Shown: positions 1 through 9,395, counted from the stretch's first letter. The stretch: 64,000 nucleotides of DNA from Legionella moravica DSM 19234 (GCF_000423305.1 NZ_AUHS01000020.1:1-64000); one strand, 5' to 3'. Notes: generated from the sequence alone by a model not told the origin. Program-made: numbers and translations.

Positions 1-197
<197 letters not shown>

Positions 198-325
198 ATA
201 ATCTGAATTACTTTGGGTTATAGAAGTAGACGATAAAATAGAGTAGAATGTGTTACCTCGAATCTTTACCAGGCCTTGGGCTTGTTGATTGAACGACAAT
301 CATCAATCTGAAGGTAAACAGTTTT

Positions 326-441
326 CCTGGCGACAATAGCGGTTTGGAACCACCTGATCCCATCTCGAACTCAGAAGTGAAACGAACATGCGCCGATGAT
401 AGTGTGAGGCTTCCTCATGCGAAAGTAGGTCATCGCCAGGG
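326..441 (+). rRNA. rrf: 5S ribosomal RNA
   Basis: About 116 nt with the typical 5S layout. The 5' end CCTGGCGAC pairs with the 3' end of the gene (ATCGCCAGG), and between them is the conserved CCCATCTCGAACTCAGAAGTGAAAC-type core (358-382). It lies 128 bases after the 23S end in the same orientation, and a strong terminator follows directly, so it closes this rrn operon. Confidence 0.95.
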
Positions 442-451
442 TTTTATTTCA

Positions 452-481
452 GAAAAGCGGCTTTTTAGCCGCTTTTTTTTT
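452..481 (+). terminator. Intrinsic terminator of the rRNA operon
   Basis: An AAAGCGGC/GCCGCTTT-type hairpin with a short T-rich loop is followed by a run of eight or more T residues. It sits ten bases past the 5S gene and has the classic form of a Rho-independent terminator. Confidence 0.85.
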
Positions 482-618
482 ATCCATAGTTCTGCAAATT
501 AATATCTTCGTACTACCCTTGAAACATAGCACCTATCATTTTTACTGCATCCAAGCAAGCTCATTTGATGTCCACTGATGTGGTATATAGGCTAATTAAG
601 CTATTGAGTAATATAGGG

Positions 619-837
619 TCACTGTCCATTTGTTGATACTTCCTTCACACATCTGTTTCCGCAAGGTGTTGAAATGCATTTATGATCTACACCACAATCG
701 TCATCTTTCGTGCATTGTTCCCAGCACGAAGTGCAATTTTCAGGACAATTGCTAACCACTAATTTCCCTGAAGCGTAAACCAATGAATTCATGGCACCCA
801 ATAGTACGAACACGCTTAAAAGTTGAGGCAGTTTCAT
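619..837 (-). CDS. Small exported cysteine-rich protein, WAP-like
   Basis: A 72-residue protein with a Sec signal peptide (K2, hydrophobic 5-20, likely cleavage after A22). The mature part is about 50 residues with eight cysteines at 31, 35, 38, 42, 48, 54, 59 and 63. The spacing C-x5-C-x5-C-x4-C-x3-C, with the acidic TKDDD stretch and KC...CG..C, recalls the C-terminal half of eukaryotic whey-acidic-protein four-disulfide-core domains, although the usual KCC doublet is KCI here. A GGAG ribosome site lies six bases before the ATG. It is the second gene of a two-gene unit, 21 bp behind another exported cysteine-rich protein. The WAP resemblance is pattern recognition only; function is unknown. 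A periplasmic or secreted disulfide-stabilised protein is the safe description. Confidence 0.6.
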   Translation of the reverse strand: MKLPQLLSVFVLLGAMNSLVYASGKLVVSNCPENCTSCWEQCTKDDDCGVDHKCISTPCGNRCVKEVSTNGQ

Positions 838-858
838 ATCATTCTCCTGCTGTATGTA

Positions 859-1089
859 CTATTGGGACAAGCAACTATCCCTGGTGTTACTACAGCCTTG
901 AATGCACGGTTGATACTGATCTTTGCAGTACGATTCTTCGTTATTGTTCTGAGTGCATTGATTATACTGGTTATTGCAAGAAGACATACAATAGTCATAA
1001 TGATTGTTGCAGGTTTGTTCATCTGCATAAGAAGTAGCTGTAGCGATACATAGTGCAGCGCCAAATAAAGATGAATATAATCGTTTCAT
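859..1089 (-). CDS. Small exported protein with duplicated CX6CX3CX6C motif
   Basis: A 76-residue protein. The start at 1089 was chosen because GGAG lies nine bases before this ATG; upstream TTG and ATG codons at 1110 and 1104 would add only a short charged tail. Residues 1-22 form a signal peptide ending TSYA. The mature part is rich in Asn, Gln and Tyr and has eight cysteines at 27, 34, 38, 45, 55, 62, 66 and 73. These form two identical C-x6-C-x3-C-x6-C units, an exact spacing duplication that suggests two helical hairpins each closed by two disulfides. The gene lies upstream of, and probably with, the eight-cysteine gene that ends at 619. No known family is recognised. Confidence 0.6.
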   Translation of the reverse strand: MKRLYSSLFGAALCIATATSYADEQTCNNHYDYCMSSCNNQYNQCTQNNNEESYCKDQYQPCIQGCSNTRDSCLSQ

Positions 1090-1243
1090 TTTAATATACT
1101 CCATTCCCAACGGTAATCTCTTATTAAAATTCCTTATCTATATTAGTTTAGCAATATTTCAGATAATGTGATTAAAAGATGCGCAATTGAATGGATAATC
1201 CTGGTTGAGGAGTAAGGCTGGATTTTTAGTTCAGCCTTTTAAA

Positions 1244-1780
1244 TCAGTTGTCAAGGTACTTGTCTTTTAAGCGGATATAATGTTGTGCGGAGTATTCAAT
1301 TTGTTCTATTTCATTGATGGACAATTTCCTGACCGCTTGTACCGGTCTACCTAAATATAAATACCCGCTTTCTAATATTTTGCCTGGCGGTACTAGACTT
1401 CCTGCAGCAATAACCACATGTTGTTTAATATGTGCTGCATCCAAAACAATTGTACCCATTCCAATGAGGCATAGATCGTCTATTGTACATCCATGCAACA
1501 TTGCGTGATGGCCGATGGTGATGCAATTACCTAAAATTAGTGGTTTGCCACCCGGGGTATAAGGACCATCATGAGTTACATGAAGTACGGCACCATCCTG
1601 AATGTTGCAGGAGTGGCCAATTGTAATCGTGTTAACGTCACCACGCAGCACGGCCATAGGCCATACAGAGACATCATCTCCTAACGTAACATCTCCTATT
1701 ACAGCAGATTGGGGATCGATGTATACCTGCTTTCCCAATGATGGGTTTTTATTATCAAAACTTCGAATTAAATTTGTCAT
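1244..1780 (-). CDS. Gamma-carbonic anhydrase family protein
   Basis: A 178-residue left-handed beta-helix protein of the YrdA/PaaY/CaiE gamma-carbonic anhydrase group. Hexapeptide repeats run through most of the chain (for example AVIGDVTLGDDVSVWPMAVL). The metal-ligand histidines of the family are visible in the LHVTHDG and GHHAMLHGC segments, and the length is typical. These cytosolic trimers bind zinc or iron; some hydrate CO2, but for many the reaction is unproven. The gene starts two bases after the stop of glutathione reductase (TAATAATG), so the two are almost certainly co-transcribed and translationally coupled. Confidence 0.85.
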   Translation of the reverse strand: MTNLIRSFDNKNPSLGKQVYIDPQSAVIGDVTLGDDVSVWPMAVLRGDVNTITIGHSCNIQDGAVLHVTHDGPYTPGGKPLILGNCITIGHHAMLHGCTIDDLCLIGMGTIVLDAAHIKQHVVIAAGSLVPPGKILESGYLYLGRPVQAVRKLSINEIEQIEYSAQHYIRLKDKYLDN

Positions 1781-1782
1781 TA

Positions 1783-3138
1783 TTACACCATAGTTACGAA
1801 TTCTTCAGCACTTGTAGGATGAATGGCAACTGTATTATCAAAATCTTTTTTACAGGCTCCCATCTTTATTGCTACTCCAAAACCTTGGAGCATTTCATCG
1901 GCATTATAGCCGATAACATGAAGACCAATGATTTTTTCTTTCTTCCCCAAGGTGACTAATTTCATTGCAGTAGGGGTTTTCGTTTCACTTAATGCATCAT
2001 ACATAGGATTAAATCGTGTTTTATATATTTTTATTTGTCCAGCTCCATACCGCTCTATAGCTGCCTGTTCGCTATAACCGACAGTTCCGACAGGAGGATG
2101 GCTGAATACAACAGAGCAAATAGTATCATAACTGAGTCTTGCTTTGGGTTGTTGACCAAAAAGTCTGTCTGCAAGTCTTCTTCCCGCAGCTATAGCAACG
2201 GGTGTAAGTGCAGGACCATTAGTCACATCTCCAATTGCGTATATTCCTTTTGCCGTAGAATTTTGAAAGCGATCAACTCGTATAAGTCCTTGTTTGTCTG
2301 TTTTCACTTTTAATTTATCGAGATTTAAATGATGTGTTCTTGGGGTCCTGCCAACAGCACAGATAATAACGTCAAGATCATGAATAGTTGAACCACTTTG
2401 GCATTGTATGCTTTTTCTTCCATCGCTGTGCAGATTGATGCAATGCGCTTTATGATTAGGATGAACTGTAATCCCTTGTTGCATCATTATTTCATGTAAA
2501 GTACTTCCAAGCATGTCATCAAACTTGCTTAAAGGTCTGTCGCCCCTCATTAAAAGATGTGTTTCACTACCAAGTGCATTAAGCACTCCTGCCAGTTCAA
2601 CTCCTATATATCCGCTGCCAATGATCGCTACTTTTTGAGGTTGTTTTGTTAAAGAAAAAAATCCATCTGAATCAATAGCATGTTGAATACCAATAATGTT
2701 AGGCAAGGCAGGTTCTCCGCCTGTGGCAATAATAATGTGCTCCGCTTTATATAAGCAGTCATTTACAAGTACGGTATTCTGTTCGTGTAGAACACCTCTG
2801 CCGCAGATCCGGGTGATATCAAATTCTTTTAAGCGGTTTGTGTAGTGTTCGCGTAAGCGTTCTATATATTCGTTGCGTTTGGTGATCAGTTTATTCCAGT
2901 CAAGTTTCGCTCTAACAGGACTAAATCCATAATCATGAGCTTTGTGTAACGTTTCAAAAATAATCGATGCGTTAAACATTATTTTTTTGGGAACGCAACC
3001 TAAGTTGACACAGGTTCCTCCTAACTGAGATTCTTCTATAATAGCTACCTTGGCACCATATTTTGCAGCGCGTACAGCGCTGGCAATTCCACCACTTCCA
3101 CCACCAATCACTATCAGATCACACTGTTTTTTTGTCAT
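1783..3138 (-). CDS. gor: Glutathione-disulfide reductase
   Basis: A 451-residue flavoprotein disulfide reductase of the length usual for bacterial Gor. It has the FAD-binding IGGGSGGIAS motif near the N-terminus, the redox-active pair C43 and C48 in GGTCVNLGCVPKK, the NAD(P)-binding GSGYIGVELAG motif, a second FAD motif (YAIGDV), and the C-terminal IHPTSAEEF segment with the His-Glu pair that serves the partner subunit. It reduces GSSG with NADPH in the cytosol. It is the first gene of a unit with the gamma-carbonic anhydrase and is divergent from the ABC exporter that starts at 3271. Confidence 0.92.
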   Translation of the reverse strand: MTKKQCDLIVIGGGSGGIASAVRAAKYGAKVAIIEESQLGGTCVNLGCVPKKIMFNASIIFETLHKAHDYGFSPVRAKLDWNKLITKRNEYIERLREHYTNRLKEFDITRICGRGVLHEQNTVLVNDCLYKAEHIIIATGGEPALPNIIGIQHAIDSDGFFSLTKQPQKVAIIGSGYIGVELAGVLNALGSETHLLMRGDRPLSKFDDMLGSTLHEIMMQQGITVHPNHKAHCINLHSDGRKSIQCQSGSTIHDLDVIICAVGRTPRTHHLNLDKLKVKTDKQGLIRVDRFQNSTAKGIYAIGDVTNGPALTPVAIAAGRRLADRLFGQQPKARLSYDTICSVVFSHPPVGTVGYSEQAAIERYGAGQIKIYKTRFNPMYDALSETKTPTAMKLVTLGKKEKIIGLHVIGYNADEMLQGFGVAIKMGACKKDFDNTVAIHPTSAEEFVTMV

Positions 3139-3270
3139 AGTATGCTTAGAGAAAATAAATTAATAGTAGCAGCTACTTCATTACCTACCAAATTTTTTTG
3201 TTTATTTACCGTAACTTGCACAAACATAAAAAACAGCCCACAATTAAAAAATACATCATACAAGCATCGA

Positions 3271-4218
3271 ATGATTATGCATTTAAAATCATTATTCATT
3301 ATTTTCATGATTATAATCCTTAATAGTTGCGGCAGTAATGAGCATGGGCAATTTGAAGGATATGTAGAGGGTGAGAATATATACCTTGCCTCCCCATTCT
3401 ATGGTGTATTAATGCATTTGGCAGTACAACGCGGACAAAAAGTTAATAAGGGACAATTATTATATAGTCTCGATCCTAATCCTCAATTAATGAATATCTC
3501 TCAGATCAAAGGCGAATTATCTCAGGCACAAAGTCAGCTCACTGATTTAAAAAAACCAAGAAGGCTTCAGGAAATTGAAGCGATAGAAGCACAAATTGAG
3601 CAGACCAATGCTCAAATTACTTTAGCAGATTTAAGGGTTTCTCGTTATCAGAAGTTGGTAGATAAACAAGCTTCAGACAAGGACAGTCTAGATGCCGCAT
3701 TGGCTTATTTACAACAACAAAAAGAATTAAAAATGCAGTATGAAGCCAATTTGGCTTTGGCAAAATTAGGAAGCAGGGATGATTTAATTACAGCGCAACA
3801 AGGCGTTGTGGATTCACTTATTGCTAAAATGAATATATCTCAATGGGAATTGTCACAGAAAACCATCTATGCACCTGCCGATGGCGTTATTTTCGATACT
3901 TACTATCGAACAGGTGAATATGTTGCTGCTCAACAATCTGTATTATCGCTGTTAACACCTGAAAACATCCGAATTGAATTTTTTGTGCCTTTGGAATATC
4001 TGGCTCGATTAAAGGTGGGGCAAAACATCAGTTTTGATTGTGAGGGATGTCAAAACACTAATCTTGCAGTAATTAATTACATATCACCGGATGCTGAATT
4101 TTTACCCCCATTGGTTTATAGCCGTGATAACAATTCAAAATTAGTATTCAGAGTTAAAGCGCGTATTATGAATCCTACTTCATTTAAACCGGGCCAACCC
4201 GTTATGGTGAATTTGTAA
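3271..4218 (+). CDS. HlyD-family periplasmic adaptor (YbhG-like), lipoprotein-like
   Basis: About 315 residues when started at the ATG at 3271, where a signal sequence ends in ILNSC, a plausible lipobox. The frame stays open upstream to 3142 but that part has no adaptor features. A first lipoyl-type strand pair (YVEGENIYLASPFYGVL), two long glutamine-rich helices forming a coiled-coil hairpin (roughly residues 65-190), then the second lipoyl half and a beta-barrel domain follow, as in YbhG/HlyD adaptors. It would link the inner-membrane ABC permease to an outer-membrane channel. The stop codon overlaps the ATG of the ATPase gene by one base. No outer-membrane partner is encoded nearby. Confidence 0.8.
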   Translation: MIMHLKSLFIIFMIIILNSCGSNEHGQFEGYVEGENIYLASPFYGVLMHLAVQRGQKVNKGQLLYSLDPNPQLMNISQIKGELSQAQSQLTDLKKPRRLQEIEAIEAQIEQTNAQITLADLRVSRYQKLVDKQASDKDSLDAALAYLQQQKELKMQYEANLALAKLGSRDDLITAQQGVVDSLIAKMNISQWELSQKTIYAPADGVIFDTYYRTGEYVAAQQSVLSLLTPENIRIEFFVPLEYLARLKVGQNISFDCEGCQNTNLAVINYISPDAEFLPPLVYSRDNNSKLVFRVKARIMNPTSFKPGQPVMVNL

Positions 4219-5156
4219 TGAGCACCCCAGATTCCAACATCATTATTAATGTAAAAGGTCTGCGTAAAAGTTTTGGGCAGAGAGTTGTAGTGGACGATAT
4301 TGATTTAGAGGTAGATCGAGGCGAAGTATTTGGTTTTCTCGGCCCCAATGGAAGTGGTAAAACGACAACAATACGGATGATATGTGGATTATTAAAAGCG
4401 GATGCGGGGCAAGGCACCTGTTTAGGTTTCGATATATTGACTCAGTCAGAGCAGATTAAGGAACGCGTTGGTTATATGACTCAAAAATTCAGTTTATACA
4501 CTGAATTAACTATTGAAGAAAACCTGAATTTTATCGCACGAGTGTATGGAGTGTCTAATCGAAACAGACGAGTTGCTGATGCTTTGGATAAATTGGGTTT
4601 AACCGACAGACGAAAGCAACTGACTGGAGAATTATCTGGTGGATGGAAACAGCGTGTAGCACTTGCTACCTGTTTAATCCATGAACCCGATCTGTTGTTG
4701 CTCGATGAACCAACTGCAGGGGTAGATCCTATTGCAAGAAGAGAGTTTTGGGATCAAATTCATTTTTTAAGCCAGGAGGGCATCACTACTTTTGTTTCTA
4801 CTCATTATATGGATGAAGCAGAGCGTTGCACACGAATCGCTTACTTGGCTTATGGCAAACTTTTAACAACGGGTACAGTATCTGAAGTAATTGATGAAAC
4901 TCATTTAAAAACATGGGAAATCAAAGGAAACGTCACTACTACTTTATTACAGCATGCAAAAAAAATCCCTGGGGTGGTTCAATCGGCCCTGTTTGGCAAT
5001 TTGATTCATGTTTGCGGGTACAATACAGAATTAATTGAAGAAGGTTTACAGAAATTAAGTTCTCAATATTCGATAAAATGGTATTCAATAGAACCAACAC
5101 TTGAGGATGCATTTATCAGTTTAGTAAATAAATCACCGGAGCCTTTTGTTGACTAG
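4218..5156 (+). CDS. ABC transporter ATP-binding protein (YbhF/CcmA type)
   Basis: A 312-residue single nucleotide-binding-domain ATPase. Walker A is GPNGSGKTT, the signature is LSGGWKQRVALA (the signature Q is replaced by W), Walker B is LLLLDEP and the switch histidine is in VSTHYMDEAE. The C-terminal 80 residues form the extra domain seen in drug-export ATPases. E. coli YbhF has two ATPase halves; this one has one. The ATG overlaps the adaptor stop by a base and the permease gene starts inside its 3' end, so the three genes form one coupled operon. It powers export of an unknown hydrophobic compound. Confidence 0.88.
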   Translation: MSTPDSNIIINVKGLRKSFGQRVVVDDIDLEVDRGEVFGFLGPNGSGKTTTIRMICGLLKADAGQGTCLGFDILTQSEQIKERVGYMTQKFSLYTELTIEENLNFIARVYGVSNRNRRVADALDKLGLTDRRKQLTGELSGGWKQRVALATCLIHEPDLLLLDEPTAGVDPIARREFWDQIHFLSQEGITTFVSTHYMDEAERCTRIAYLAYGKLLTTGTVSEVIDETHLKTWEIKGNVTTTLLQHAKKIPGVVQSALFGNLIHVCGYNTELIEEGLQKLSSQYSIKWYSIEPTLEDAFISLVNKSPEPFVD

Positions 5157-6282
5157 AGCAAGCCTGAATCGCTTGTTAGCGGTTATGATCAAAGAGTTTA
5201 TACAGATGATTCGCGACAGAGTAACGCTGGGCATGATAGTGGGCATACCCTTAATGCAGTTAATTCTATTTGGCTTTGCTATTAATACAAATCCGCGTAA
5301 TTTACCTACGGCAGTTGTTAATCCGGATAATACGGCTTTAAGCCGACGCATTCTAACCAGCATGGAAAATTCAACATACTTTTATTTTATCAGTTCTAAA
5401 ACTGATGAAAAGGAAGCCAGCAGGTTGCTGAAAACCGGTAAAATTCAATTTGTAGTCAGTTTTCCTCCTAATTTTACACGAGACGTAATCCGAGGGTTGC
5501 ATCCCCCCTTACTTCTCGAGGCAGATGCAACAGATCCCGCAGCAACAAGCCGCGCAGTTTCAGTATTTACGGAACTGGCCAGCCTTTCATTAAATGAAGA
5601 TCTCAATGGTTCCCTTTCATCTTTAAAACCCAAATCCCCACCATATCAACCTGAGATTCATGCCAAATATAATCCTTTGGCTATTACAGCCTATAACATC
5701 GTTCCAGGACTTTTGGGGGTAGTATTAACCATGACTATGGTTATCGTGACGGCTTTGGTGATCACACGAGAAAATGAACGTGGCACTATGGAAACTTTAC
5801 TTTCAACGCCCTTGAGGCCATTAGAGGTTATGGCTGGAAAATTACTACCTTTCGTATTAGTTGGTTTTATTCAGGTCAGCTTAATTTTATTAATGGCCAA
5901 ATTTCTGTTTTCCATTCCCATACAAGGTAGTATTCTTTTACTTTTGATCTTTACTTTTCCATTTATTGTTGCAAATTTATCTGTGGGCCTTACCTTTTCA
6001 ACATTAGCCTCCAACCAGCTTCAGGCTGCTCAAGGGGCCATGTTTTTTTTCCTTCCTTCACTTTTATTGTCTGGATTTATGTTTCCGTTTAGAGGAATGC
6101 CTGAATGGGCACAGTGGGTAGGTAGTGTATTGCCACTATCTCATTATCTGATCATTGTTCGAGGTATCGTGCTAAAGGGTAACGGTTTCGCCGAAGTATG
6201 GAGTGAGTTTGTTCCTATACTGCTTTTTACTTTCGTCGTGCTTGTTATTGGATTTAAACGTTATAGGAAAACATTGGACTAA
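5149..6282 (+). CDS. ABC-2 type permease (YbhS/YbhR-like)
   Basis: About 377 residues with one N-terminal membrane helix, a large extracytoplasmic domain (residues about 45-165) and five C-terminal helices ending in the ABC-2 core. The motif ERGTMETLLSTPLRPLEVMAGK is characteristic of the family. The start was set at the TTG at 5149, seven bases behind GGAG; a TTG one codon earlier is also possible, and the first ATG at 5185 would clip the N-terminus. E. coli has two such permeases side by side, whereas only one is seen here, suggesting a homodimer. It overlaps the end of the ATPase gene. Confidence 0.85.
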   Translation: MTRASLNRLLAVMIKEFIQMIRDRVTLGMIVGIPLMQLILFGFAINTNPRNLPTAVVNPDNTALSRRILTSMENSTYFYFISSKTDEKEASRLLKTGKIQFVVSFPPNFTRDVIRGLHPPLLLEADATDPAATSRAVSVFTELASLSLNEDLNGSLSSLKPKSPPYQPEIHAKYNPLAITAYNIVPGLLGVVLTMTMVIVTALVITRENERGTMETLLSTPLRPLEVMAGKLLPFVLVGFIQVSLILLMAKFLFSIPIQGSILLLLIFTFPFIVANLSVGLTFSTLASNQLQAAQGAMFFFLPSLLLSGFMFPFRGMPEWAQWVGSVLPLSHYLIIVRGIVLKGNGFAEVWSEFVPILLFTFVVLVIGFKRYRKTLD

Positions 6283-6370
6283 CGTTTTGAGGAAGGAGTT
6301 TAGGCCTATTTTCAACAGGCTCCCGTACCACCGTCCAGTAATACGGGATTTTCTCAACAGGATTTCAACC

Positions 6371-7345
6371 TCATATTTGTTCGAGCAGCTCTTTTCTTGT
6401 CTTTTCATCGACAAAAGCCGCTTCAATCGCCATTTTGGTAATATCATTCATGATCTTGTCGCTGTATTGATATGATTCCTGCACGCGTTGATATTCCTGG
6501 GCTAGCGTAGTGCTCATGAATGGTGGATCATCAGAGCTGATGCTTACTTTGATACCCGCATCATACAGTTTTGGAAAGGGGTGGCTGTTCATATCTTTAA
6601 ATAAACCTAAAAAGATATTGCTGGTAGGGCACACTTCCAATGCGATTCCTCGGTCTTTAACCATAGCCATGGTATCGGGAGAGTGAATGACATTAACTCC
6701 ATGCCCTATTCTTTTTATGGGCAGATGTTCCATTGCTTCAACCATTCCTCGAGCGGTATCAAATTCACCCGCATGAACGGTACATTCCAATCCTGCATCT
6801 GCAGCGATTTGGTATGCTCGAGTAAAGAGTTTTGGTGGGAATTTAGCCTCGTCTCCTCCCAATCCAAATCCAGTCACACAGGGAAATTTATCAATGCCAG
6901 CCTGCCGTGCGACTCGTTCACAAGCGTCAACTCCAAAATGACGTACGGCGGTGTTTATGATACGTCCAACGATATTAAATTGTTCTTTGGCGTCGTCGAT
7001 AGCTTGCTGGATGGCTGCAAGATGTTCTTTGGATGGGATTCCGCTAGAGCGTTCAGCATGATCTGGCGAATACATCATTTCTATGTATATGGCGTTTTCC
7101 AGGGCATTAGATCTGAGATAATCAAAAGTAATGTCATAATAATCTTGGGGGACTTTAATTACTGCAGCTAACGTGTCATAAACTTTGAGAAAATCCAGAA
7201 AATCTTTTGATAAATAACTAACGCCATCTGGGGCAATGAGGCCTGAAGGCAGGGTTAATTTATTGCGTTTGGCAAGTTTTACAGCTAATTCGGGTGAAAT
7301 GGATCCTTCTAAATGTACATGCAATTCCGCTTTTTTTAATTTCAT
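6371..7345 (-). CDS. add: Adenosine deaminase family protein
   Basis: A 324-residue metal-dependent TIM-barrel hydrolase. The N-terminal HVHLEG provides two zinc ligands, HAGE and RIGHG supply a further ligand and the catalytic Glu/His, and SSDDPPFM carries the last metal-binding Asp. The SDDPPF form is common in bacterial enzymes labelled adenosine deaminase, but the same fold covers adenine deaminases and deaminases of modified adenines, so the exact purine is uncertain. It is cytosolic and works in purine salvage. It stands alone, convergent with the ABC permease and divergent from the small gene at 7440. Confidence 0.85.
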   Translation of the reverse strand: MKLKKAELHVHLEGSISPELAVKLAKRNKLTLPSGLIAPDGVSYLSKDFLDFLKVYDTLAAVIKVPQDYYDITFDYLRSNALENAIYIEMMYSPDHAERSSGIPSKEHLAAIQQAIDDAKEQFNIVGRIINTAVRHFGVDACERVARQAGIDKFPCVTGFGLGGDEAKFPPKLFTRAYQIAADAGLECTVHAGEFDTARGMVEAMEHLPIKRIGHGVNVIHSPDTMAMVKDRGIALEVCPTSNIFLGLFKDMNSHPFPKLYDAGIKVSISSDDPPFMSTTLAQEYQRVQESYQYSDKIMNDITKMAIEAAFVDEKTRKELLEQI

Positions 7346-7439
7346 TGCTTAGCCTTTTATCTTTTGAAGAAGCTTAATGGTAACTTAGTTAAAAAAGCGA
7401 TAAAATAGATATTATGAATAAAGTTATTTTGGAATTGGT

Positions 7440-7625
7440 ATGACCGAACATGATATAGATAAAGCGTATGTAAGTCCTTATGATAAATTTTTCTTTGAAT
7501 TTGATGCCACTCATAAGAAATCAGCATCACAAATAAAAGAAATTAAAAAACACGAACGAATCGCATACATGAGAGATAATAAAGATTATAAGGATGATAA
7601 AGGCGAGATTTGGGAAGAGTTTTAA
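7440..7625 (+). CDS. Small conserved protein (CBU_0585-like)
   Basis: A 61-residue, highly charged soluble protein (Lys, Asp, Glu) without a signal peptide or membrane segment. Motifs such as YVSPYDKF, the central SASQIKEIKKHERI and the C-terminal IWEEF recall a small family known from Legionella and Coxiella and named after CBU_0585. This assignment is from memory of the pattern. It is monocistronic between the divergent deaminase gene and a non-coding stretch. Its function is unknown. Confidence 0.6.
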   Translation: MTEHDIDKAYVSPYDKFFFEFDATHKKSASQIKEIKKHERIAYMRDNKDYKDDKGEIWEEF

Positions 7626-7800
7626 TATAACACGGCTTTAGTCGTCACTGTCGTCATAAGTCTCTGTTTATGAGGTTTAGTTCTATTGATTGATTTGATA
7701 CCGCGTATAAAGCCTGACAGAAATCCGAAATAAAGTCCTTGCTCAAACCCCAATCGAATTTTCGCGGAATTGACTCTGAATGATCTTCACTTTTTTAAGC

Positions 7801-7824
7801 GTAGGTTGGGTCTTGGCCCGACAA
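7801..7824 (+). repeat. GTAG-headed REP-like palindrome
   Basis: GTAG followed by an imperfect GGGTC/GGCCC-type stem-loop and ACAATTC. A diverged second copy ending in the same GACAATTC lies at 8000-8022. REP sequences mobilised by RAYT (Y1-type) transposases typically start with GTAG and a palindrome; no RAYT gene is in the window. Confidence 0.45.
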
Positions 7825-8085
7825 TTCATTGATTCGAACTAATAATTGATTTATAAGTGATTGGGCTTGCTCTGGCACATCAAATACATTGAGCAAGTTT
7901 GAAACAAGACATGAATTTTGTTGGGCCAACGCCCAAACTACTCTAGCTGTGCCGCTGGCTTTTACGATCTAAGCCAAGGATATTCCAAGTAAAACAAGCG
8001 TCGGGCTTTGGCTCGACAATTCCTTATAAAGTGCAGTACGTGGGCGCAAAGTGATATGATGTGCCGATTTCTCTAGGATGCATCA

Positions 8086-8102
8086 GCCCGCCCAAGGCGG
8101 GC
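8086..8102 (-). terminator. GC-rich hairpin after the pit gene
   Basis: Perfect 7-bp arms GCCCGCC/GGCGGGC with a CAA loop, 40 bases past the stop of the phosphate transporter on its strand. No T-run follows, so it may stabilise mRNA ends or be another repeat rather than a true intrinsic terminator. Confidence 0.35.
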
Positions 8103-8141
8103 ACTGTTGTGCATGATAGTGGGTTCTGCTGTGAGTTTAAG

Positions 8142-9395
8142 CTACCCCAAAAAGAGATGAAGCAGCTTATACGATATGATGGTCAAAATGGATGCGGCTG
8201 GTAAGGTCAAAACCCAGGACATGAAAATATTGCGTATGACAATAAGATTCAATGCACCGATACCTCTGGCCAAACCGACGCCCAATACTGCACCTACTAA
8301 AGTTTGAGTCGCAGATACAGGAATTCCTGTGCTGGTAGCGACAACTACTGTGGTCGCAGCTGCAAGAGTAGCTGCAAATGCGCGACTTGGTGTTAATGCT
8401 GTAATCGCACTACCTACAGTTTCAATGACTTTTCTACCGTACATTAATAATCCAGCAATGACTCCCGTGCAACCTAGCAGGATAATCCAGGCTGGATAAT
8501 TGTTGGCATCAAACGCTTGATTTGCATTCATGACGAGGCTGTACACTATAGTTAGCGGGCCTACTGCCAGGGCAACATCATTAGAGCCATGTGCAAAAGC
8601 CATAGCACAAGCGGTCATAGCCATTAAAACGGCAAAATATTTCTCAACTTGAATGAAACGTTCTCTGCGTCTTATTTTGGGATTTTCAGGAATGCGCTTG
8701 ATAAAAATCATACCCGTAATGGTAATGATAATGCTTGTTGCCAGGGTAACTGCTAAATTCTGTTTGAAATTCAAATGAATGTCAAAATGATGCAATCCTT
8801 TAAAAACAGTAATAAAGGACAGGATGGAGCCGATGAGAAAGAGATAGATGGGAATATACAGTTTGGCTTTGGTTAATGGGTTTCGTTTGACAAAGATAGT
8901 CTGTTGGATGCTGATGAATAGTGCATAGGCAGTAATCCCTGAAATCATGGGAGACGTAATCCAGCTAATGGCAATTCGAACAACCTGGTTCCAGTGTATG
9001 GCATCTGGACCAAGGACCATTGCACCAAAACCGACCATTGAGCCCACTAAAGCATTGGTAATGGAAACAGGGACTCCCAGGTAACTGGCCAGGTTCATCC
9101 ATATGGTACAAGCCATTAAGACGCCTAGCATCCCTTGAATAAGAATTAATGGCTCATTGGACAATTGACTGGTGCTAATGATCCCATCTCTCATGGTTTC
9201 AGTCACACCATTTCCACCTAAAAAAGCACCAGCAAATTCAAAAACTATGGCGATGAGCATGGCTTGACGAACAGTTACCGCCTTTGAGCCCATAGTGGTG
9301 CTCATTACGTTGGCTAAATCGTTCGCTCCAACACCCCATGTCATTAAAAAACACAGCACAATCGCTACAAAGAGAAACAAAATTGAATAATCCAT
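8142..9395 (-). CDS. pit: PiT-family inorganic phosphate transporter
   Basis: A 417-residue polytopic membrane protein with the inverted duplicated PD001131-type signatures of the PiT family: GANDLANVMSTTMGSKAV near residue 23 and AHGSNDVALAVGP in the second half. Hydrophobic segments predict about ten helices. It imports phosphate (probably as metal-phosphate) with protons or sodium. It starts nine bases after the DUF47 gene ends on the same strand, the common DUF47-Pit pairing, so it is likely a low-affinity phosphate system controlled by that partner. Confidence 0.9.
   Translation of the reverse strand: MDYSILFLFVAIVLCFLMTWGVGANDLANVMSTTMGSKAVTVRQAMLIAIVFEFAGAFLGGNGVTETMRDGIISTSQLSNEPLILIQGMLGVLMACTIWMNLASYLGVPVSITNALVGSMVGFGAMVLGPDAIHWNQVVRIAISWITSPMISGITAYALFISIQQTIFVKRNPLTKAKLYIPIYLFLIGSILSFITVFKGLHHFDIHLNFKQNLAVTLATSIIITITGMIFIKRIPENPKIRRRERFIQVEKYFAVLMAMTACAMAFAHGSNDVALAVGPLTIVYSLVMNANQAFDANNYPAWIILLGCTGVIAGLLMYGRKVIETVGSAITALTPSRAFAATLAAATTVVVATSTGIPVSATQTLVGAVLGVGLARGIGALNLIVIRNIFMSWVLTLPAASILTIISYKLLHLFLG

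Larger units (their letters stand above)
7626..8141. other. Non-coding stretch with degenerate REP-like palindromes
   Basis: No open frame here looks like a gene. The stretch holds two related copies of a short imperfect palindrome: one at 7801-7824 begins GTAG and reads GTTGGGTCTTGGCCCGACAA, and a second lies at 8000-8022. Between them is a third short dyad near 7921-7938 (TTGGGCCAACGCCCAA). A GC-rich hairpin at 8086-8102 lies close to the end of the phosphate transporter gene. Confidence 0.6.

Noticed and set aside
3142-3270. N-terminal extension of the HlyD-type adaptor
   Set aside because: No adaptor-like sequence and no ribosome site; the lipoprotein signal begins at 3271.
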